In this document: positions 61,110 to 64,000 of the stretch, piece after piece
Layout of the letters: every line of letters starts with the position of its first letter
Numbering within the stretch: position 1 is the first letter of the stretch
Origin: an uncultured Allofournierella sp.
Lineage (GTDB): Bacteria; Bacillota; Clostridia; Oscillospirales; Ruminococcaceae
Direction of reading: 5' to 3'
DNA: 64,000 nucleotides
Assembly (NCBI GenBank): GCA_944382705.1
Contig: CALWNE010000034.1
Coordinates: 1 to 64,000 of the forward strand
Position numbers and translations under genes: made by a program
The notes under the pieces: model-generated
Database searches by the model: none
What the model was told of the DNA's origin: nothing
The model's input: the letters and a program-made list of their open reading frames with translations, nothing else

Positions 61110-61469
61110 ATGGAACAATTACAGCTTGCCACCAGCATTGCCAAGGTGCTGAACAGCAAAAAGGCAGCCGATATTAAGGTACTCAAGGTTCACGACCTGA
61201 CCGTGTTGACCGACTATTTTGTGATTGCCACCGGTACTTCCAGCACCCATGTAAAGAGCCTGGCCGAGGAAGTGGAGTTCCAGCTGGAGCAGCAGGGCAT
61301 TCATGCAACCCGCAGAGAAGGCTACGACTCCAAAAACTGGATTCTGCTGGACTACGGCACCGTCATCGTGCATGTGTTCTACCCCCAGGCACGGGAATTC
61401 TATGATCTGGATCACCTGTGGGCGGATGCAGAGGAGTGCACCATCGACCTGGAAGATCAGGAACAGTAA
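61110..61469 (+). CDS. rsfS: Ribosomal silencing factor RsfS
   Basis: 119 residues. RsfS binds L14 and keeps ribosomal subunits apart in stationary phase. VLNSKKAADIKVLKVHDLTVLTDYFVIATG-like sequence, STHVKSLAEEVEFQL, REGYDSKNWILLDYGTVIVHVF and AREFYDLDHLWADA are standard. AAAGGAGA is upstream of the ATG. It closes the yhbY-nadD-yqeK-rsfS set. Confidence 0.96.
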   Translation: MEQLQLATSIAKVLNSKKAADIKVLKVHDLTVLTDYFVIATGTSSTHVKSLAEEVEFQLEQQGIHATRREGYDSKNWILLDYGTVIVHVFYPQAREFYDLDHLWADAEECTIDLEDQEQ

Positions 61470-61557
61470 TCAAACGGGACTGCCGGCCCCAGTGGCTGGC
61501 CCGGTTCCGTTCGGGCAGCACAGGCTGCTTTGAAATTTTGGTTGGAGTTGATATTAG

Positions 61558-63978
<2,421 letters not shown>

Positions 63979-63994
63979 GGGCAGAATACTGCCC
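63979..63994 (+). terminator. Hairpin after leuS at the window edge
   Basis: GGGCAG/CTGCCC around AATA directly after the leuS stop. The window ends 6 bases later, so any T tract cannot be seen. Confidence 0.4.
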
Positions 63995-64000
63995 AATCAA

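Noticed and set aside
61470..61557. Possible leucine T-box before leuS
   Set aside because: The 88-bp gap is too short and lacks the conserved T-box sequence; the same holds for the asnA leader.

Overview
The window looks like chromosomal DNA from a Gram-positive, GC-rich gut clostridium of the Oscillospiraceae (Ruminococcaceae) type, in the neighbourhood of Gemmiger, Subdoligranulum or Faecalibacterium. This is inferred from gene content: a spoIIR sporulation gene, AddAB instead of RecBCD, a YfhO membrane protein, a TmcAL/AckA pair, the infC-rpmI-rplT, smc-ftsY and yhbY-nadD-yqeK-rsfS gene orders, strong Shine-Dalgarno sites and no outer-membrane genes. I cannot name a species from the sequence alone. 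I saw no rRNA or tRNA gene, CRISPR array, insertion sequence, integrase or prophage gene.

Layout. 1-10.6 kb: a YfbR-like HD nucleotidase (cut by the left edge), YfhO, Tex, AsnA, an HPr-like protein without the phosphorylatable histidine, acetate kinase divergent from the acetate-using tRNA enzyme TmcAL, and a YoaK/DUF1275 membrane protein. 10.7-24.4 kb is the accessory region. On its left are two gutted sugar-use genes: a solute-binding lipoprotein fused in frame to the tail of an alpha-galactosidase, and an AraC regulator missing the middle of its protein. Next is an AT-rich eight-gene extracellular polysaccharide cluster with one clear promoter and a strong terminator. On its right are a LacI regulator, a nonsense-mutated and shortened P-loop kinase remnant, and an apparently intact sucrose phosphorylase.

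24.5-36.6 kb: a proline/glutamine-rich membrane protein, upp, rpiB, tsaB and tsaE on the minus strand; then a RodA/FtsW-type polymerase, a DUF378 protein, the PFL/ACT pair, an Lrp regulator with its aminotransferase, a DUF362 iron-sulfur protein, ispE, spoIIR and a triple peptidoglycan-binding protein. 36.7-64 kb is dense plus-strand housekeeping: addB-addA, a small lipoprotein, infC-rpmI-rplT behind a structured leader and starting at AUC, a SpoU methyltransferase, dprA, topA, trmFO, plsX, rnc, smc, ftsY, rdgB, yhbY, nadD, yqeK, an LCP protein, rsfS and leuS.

How it fits together: most genes serve translation and tRNA modification (tsaB, tsaE, tmcAL, trmFO, leuS, infC, rsfS, yhbY), DNA repair and uptake (addAB, dprA, topA, smc) and cell envelope (rodA-like, LCP, polysaccharide cluster, YfhO). 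The most unusual part is 10.8-22.6 kb, where three sugar-use genes survive only as heads joined to tails on either side of the polysaccharide cluster. This suggests decay of a raffinose/sucrose (msm-like) locus. I did not find a convincing wholly new multi-gene system.
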